A stretch of 64,000 bases of DNA from Empedobacter sp036647415 (GTDB lineage: Bacteria; Bacteroidota; Bacteroidia; Flavobacteriales; Weeksellaceae), in contig NZ_JAVXKG010000002.1 in assembly GCF_036647415.1 (NCBI RefSeq), positions 62,001 through 126,000 on the forward strand, read 5' to 3'. Each line of letters starts with the position of its first letter. Position 1 is the first letter of the stretch. The translations under genes were made by a program, and so were the position numbers. Shown here in pieces: positions 62,211-64,000 of the stretch. The notes beneath the pieces were generated by a model. It ran no database searches, had not been told where the DNA came from, and saw only the letters and a program-made list of their open reading frames with translations.

Positions 62211-63416
62211 ATGTTTAATTTTAATAAATCTTTAACTTTTTTAATAATTTTTAATCTGATATTAACATTAACGGTTAAGGCTCAGACGAAATACACCAGT
62301 GCTACTGTTGGTTTTTACAATGTTGAAAATATTTTTGACACCATAAAATCAGTCGGATATATTGATGGAACTTTGAAGTACAATGACCCAAATTATCACA
62401 TTCAAATTGCAGAATCTGATATTTCGAAGTACCAAACCGAAGAATTTAAACAAGCTTATACTTATGAAAACATTAATGGTAAAAAAATTATTCGTCCATT
62501 AATTCTTCAAGATGAGTTTTTACCAAACGGAAATAAGAAATGGAATACTGAAAAATATTTTCAGAAAATAAATAATATTTCAAAAGTAATTAGCGAATTA
62601 GGAGCTGACGTAACAGGTTCTGCTCCAGTTATTGTTGGTTTATGCGAAATAGAAAGTAAAGCTATTATGACTGATATTGCAAACAGTAAAGCTTTAAAAA
62701 AATACGATTACGGTGTCGTACATTTTAATTCATTTGATGCGCGTGGTGTAGATACAGGTTTATTGTATCAAAAATCTCGTTTTACAGTTTTAGACACAAA
62801 ACCTCATCCAATCTATATTTATGATGCTGATGGAAGCAGAAAATATACACGTGATATTTTGCAAGTTACAGGATTATTAGATGGTGAAGAAATTACATTT
62901 TTAGTGAATCACTGGCCATCTCGTAGTGGTGGAGAAAAAGTTTCTATGCCTTCTCGTATGGAAGCTGCAAAAGTAATGAAAGGAATTTTTGACGAATTAA
63001 AATCGAAGAATCCAAATGCTAAAGTAATTGCAATGGGTGATTTTAATGACGATCCTATTTCTCCAAGTATCAAGAATACATTTGATCCTGCAGGCGAATT
63101 TTCTTCAGTAAAAGCAGGTGGATATTATGATCCTATGTTACCTTTGTTCAAAAAAGGAGTTGGTTCGTTATCTTATCGTGATGCATGGAATTTATTTGAC
63201 CAATTTATTTCAACAGCTTCTTTAACAACTGATAAAAAAGATTATTCGACTTACAAAATTTATAAAACAGAAGTATACAATAAAGATTATTTAAAAGCAA
63301 CGGAAGGTGCATACAAAGGATCTCCAAACCGTATGTGGAGCGGCGATACTTACCGTGCAAATGGTTATTCGGATCACTTTCCTGTTTATACAATCTTACT
63401 AAAAGAAGCAAAATAA
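62211..63416 (+). CDS. secreted endonuclease/exonuclease/phosphatase family enzyme
   Basis: The 401-residue protein has a signal peptide (about 1-25, ending VKAQ) and a complete DNase-I-like domain. Metal and catalytic motifs are FYNVENIFDT, GLCEIESKAIM, GVDTGLLYQKSRF, FLVNHWPSRSGG (His), AMGDFNDDPIS (Asp, Asn) and NGYSDHFPVYTI (Asp-His). The fold covers nucleases and phosphodiesterases; secreted flavobacterial members are often annotated as endonucleases. It is divergent from the TonB receptor across 79 nt, so the two may share control. trpA starts one base after its stop codon. Confidence 0.92.
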   Translation: MFNFNKSLTFLIIFNLILTLTVKAQTKYTSATVGFYNVENIFDTIKSVGYIDGTLKYNDPNYHIQIAESDISKYQTEEFKQAYTYENINGKKIIRPLILQDEFLPNGNKKWNTEKYFQKINNISKVISELGADVTGSAPVIVGLCEIESKAIMTDIANSKALKKYDYGVVHFNSFDARGVDTGLLYQKSRFTVLDTKPHPIYIYDADGSRKYTRDILQVTGLLDGEEITFLVNHWPSRSGGEKVSMPSRMEAAKVMKGIFDELKSKNPNAKVIAMGDFNDDPISPSIKNTFDPAGEFSSVKAGGYYDPMLPLFKKGVGSLSYRDAWNLFDQFISTASLTTDKKDYSTYKIYKTEVYNKDYLKATEGAYKGSPNRMWSGDTYRANGYSDHFPVYTILLKEAK

Positions 63417-63417
63417 A

Positions 63418-64000
63418 ATGAACAAATTAGAGCAATTATTCGGACAAAAAAGTAATAATCTCATCACAATATACACAACAGCTGGGTATCCGAATTTATC
63501 GGATACCCCTGTTATTTTAAGAGAATTAGACAAAAATAATGTTGACATTATAGAAGTTGGAATTCCGTACTCTGATCCTTTGGCTGATGGTCCAACAATA
63601 CAGGCTACAAGCGAAAAAGCATTAGCAAACGGAATGACATTGGATATTTTGTTTGAACAATTAAAATCTGTACAAAACGAAATTTCTGCTCCAATTGTTT
63701 TGATGGGATATTACAACCAAGTCATGACTTTTGGTTTAGAAAAATTCTTGCAAAATTGCCAAGAAACTGGTGTTTCGGGATTAATTTTACCTGATATGCC
63801 TTATGAAATTTATTTGGCTCAGCACAAAGATTTATTTGAGAAATATGATCAAAAAGTTACATTTTTGATTACGCCATTAACTTCAGAAAAACGTATCAAA
63901 GAAATAAATGATGCGACTTCAGGATTTGTTTACATCGTGTCAAGTTCTGCAACGACTGGCGCTGCGCAATCAAATTATAACGAAGATTTTTTAGCTAAAG
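63418..64000 (+). CDS. trpA: tryptophan synthase alpha subunit, cut by window end
   Basis: The window holds the first 194 residues of TrpA, which splits indole-glycerol phosphate to indole and glyceraldehyde 3-phosphate. Visible motifs are ITIYTTAGYPNLSDTPVILR, VDIIEVGIPYSDPLADGPTI with the catalytic Glu, LMGYYNQVMTFGLEKFL, GLILPDMPYE with the catalytic Asp region, and FVYIVSSSATTGA. The frame is intact to the last base. There is no trpB or other trp gene before it; it begins one base after the EEP enzyme's stop codon. Confidence 0.96.
   Translation, partial: MNKLEQLFGQKSNNLITIYTTAGYPNLSDTPVILRELDKNNVDIIEVGIPYSDPLADGPTIQATSEKALANGMTLDILFEQLKSVQNEISAPIVLMGYYNQVMTFGLEKFLQNCQETGVSGLILPDMPYEIYLAQHKDLFEKYDQKVTFLITPLTSEKRIKEINDATSGFVYIVSSSATTGAAQSNYNEDFLAK

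Noticed and set aside
1..64000. CRISPR array, prophage or insertion sequence
   Set aside because: I found no regularly spaced repeats, no transposase, integrase or phage structural genes. The short repeats seen are intergenic hairpin elements.

Overview
The window is chromosomal DNA of a Bacteroidota bacterium, class Flavobacteriia, most likely Weeksellaceae (Empedobacter/Chryseobacterium-like; the genus is inference). It is clearly A+T-rich. The evidence is two SusC/SusD pairs, a type IX secretion sorting domain, Bacteroidota-type promoters (-7 TAnnTTTG) and families typical of the group (DUF5689, flavobacterial S41 lipoproteins, S16 with a long tail). I see no phage, insertion sequence or CRISPR array.

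Layout. 1-3135: the start of a DNA-alkylation-repair gene (cut by the edge), two small membrane proteins, hflX and a secreted protein with a T9SS tail. 3172-14552: a complete histidine operon, leader-hisG-D-C-[four-helix-bundle gene]-B-H-[Tricorn-type protease]-A-F-IE. It is headed by a leader peptide with six consecutive His codons and a terminator/antiterminator pair, and most of its gene gaps are filled with related AACTTAAAAACTT-type repeats. 14574-16092: a DUF417 membrane protein and an AraC regulator. 16431-21671: a four-gene operon (secreted ankyrin protein, DUF2271 protein with a candidate flavinylation site, PepSY/flavodoxin/ferredoxin-reductase fusion, ApbE flavin transferase), read as an extracytoplasmic electron-transfer or iron-reduction module, with a candidate operator palindrome at its promoter. 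21956-25804: two tandem S41 peptidase lipoproteins and an HD hydrolase. 25963-30535: rpsP-rimM, a TPR protein, glnS, a lipocalin-like lipoprotein and radC.

30573-39411: a surface-polysaccharide locus of seven genes in two convergent blocks (deacetylase, FemAB/GNAT-like transferase and GT-C-like membrane protein on +; two flippases, a GT4 glycosyltransferase and an asparagine-synthase-type amidotransferase on -). 39463-47993: housekeeping genes, including a YjjG-like HAD phosphatase, tRNA-Arg(ACG), a PfkB kinase, hisS, recF with a DUF721/DciA-like gene, and a YheT-like hydrolase. 48081-57521: two SusD-SusC operons with matching promoter-proximal blocks but no CAZyme nearby. 57909-63416: a DUF5689 OB-fold-like lipoprotein, a TonB-dependent receptor and a divergent secreted DNase-I-fold enzyme, possibly a nucleic-acid or phosphate scavenging set. 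The window ends inside trpA.

The strongest regulatory signal is the his attenuator. The least explained items are the two foreign genes inside the his operon, the flavinylation operon with its ankyrin protein, and the nuclease/OB-fold/TonB set.
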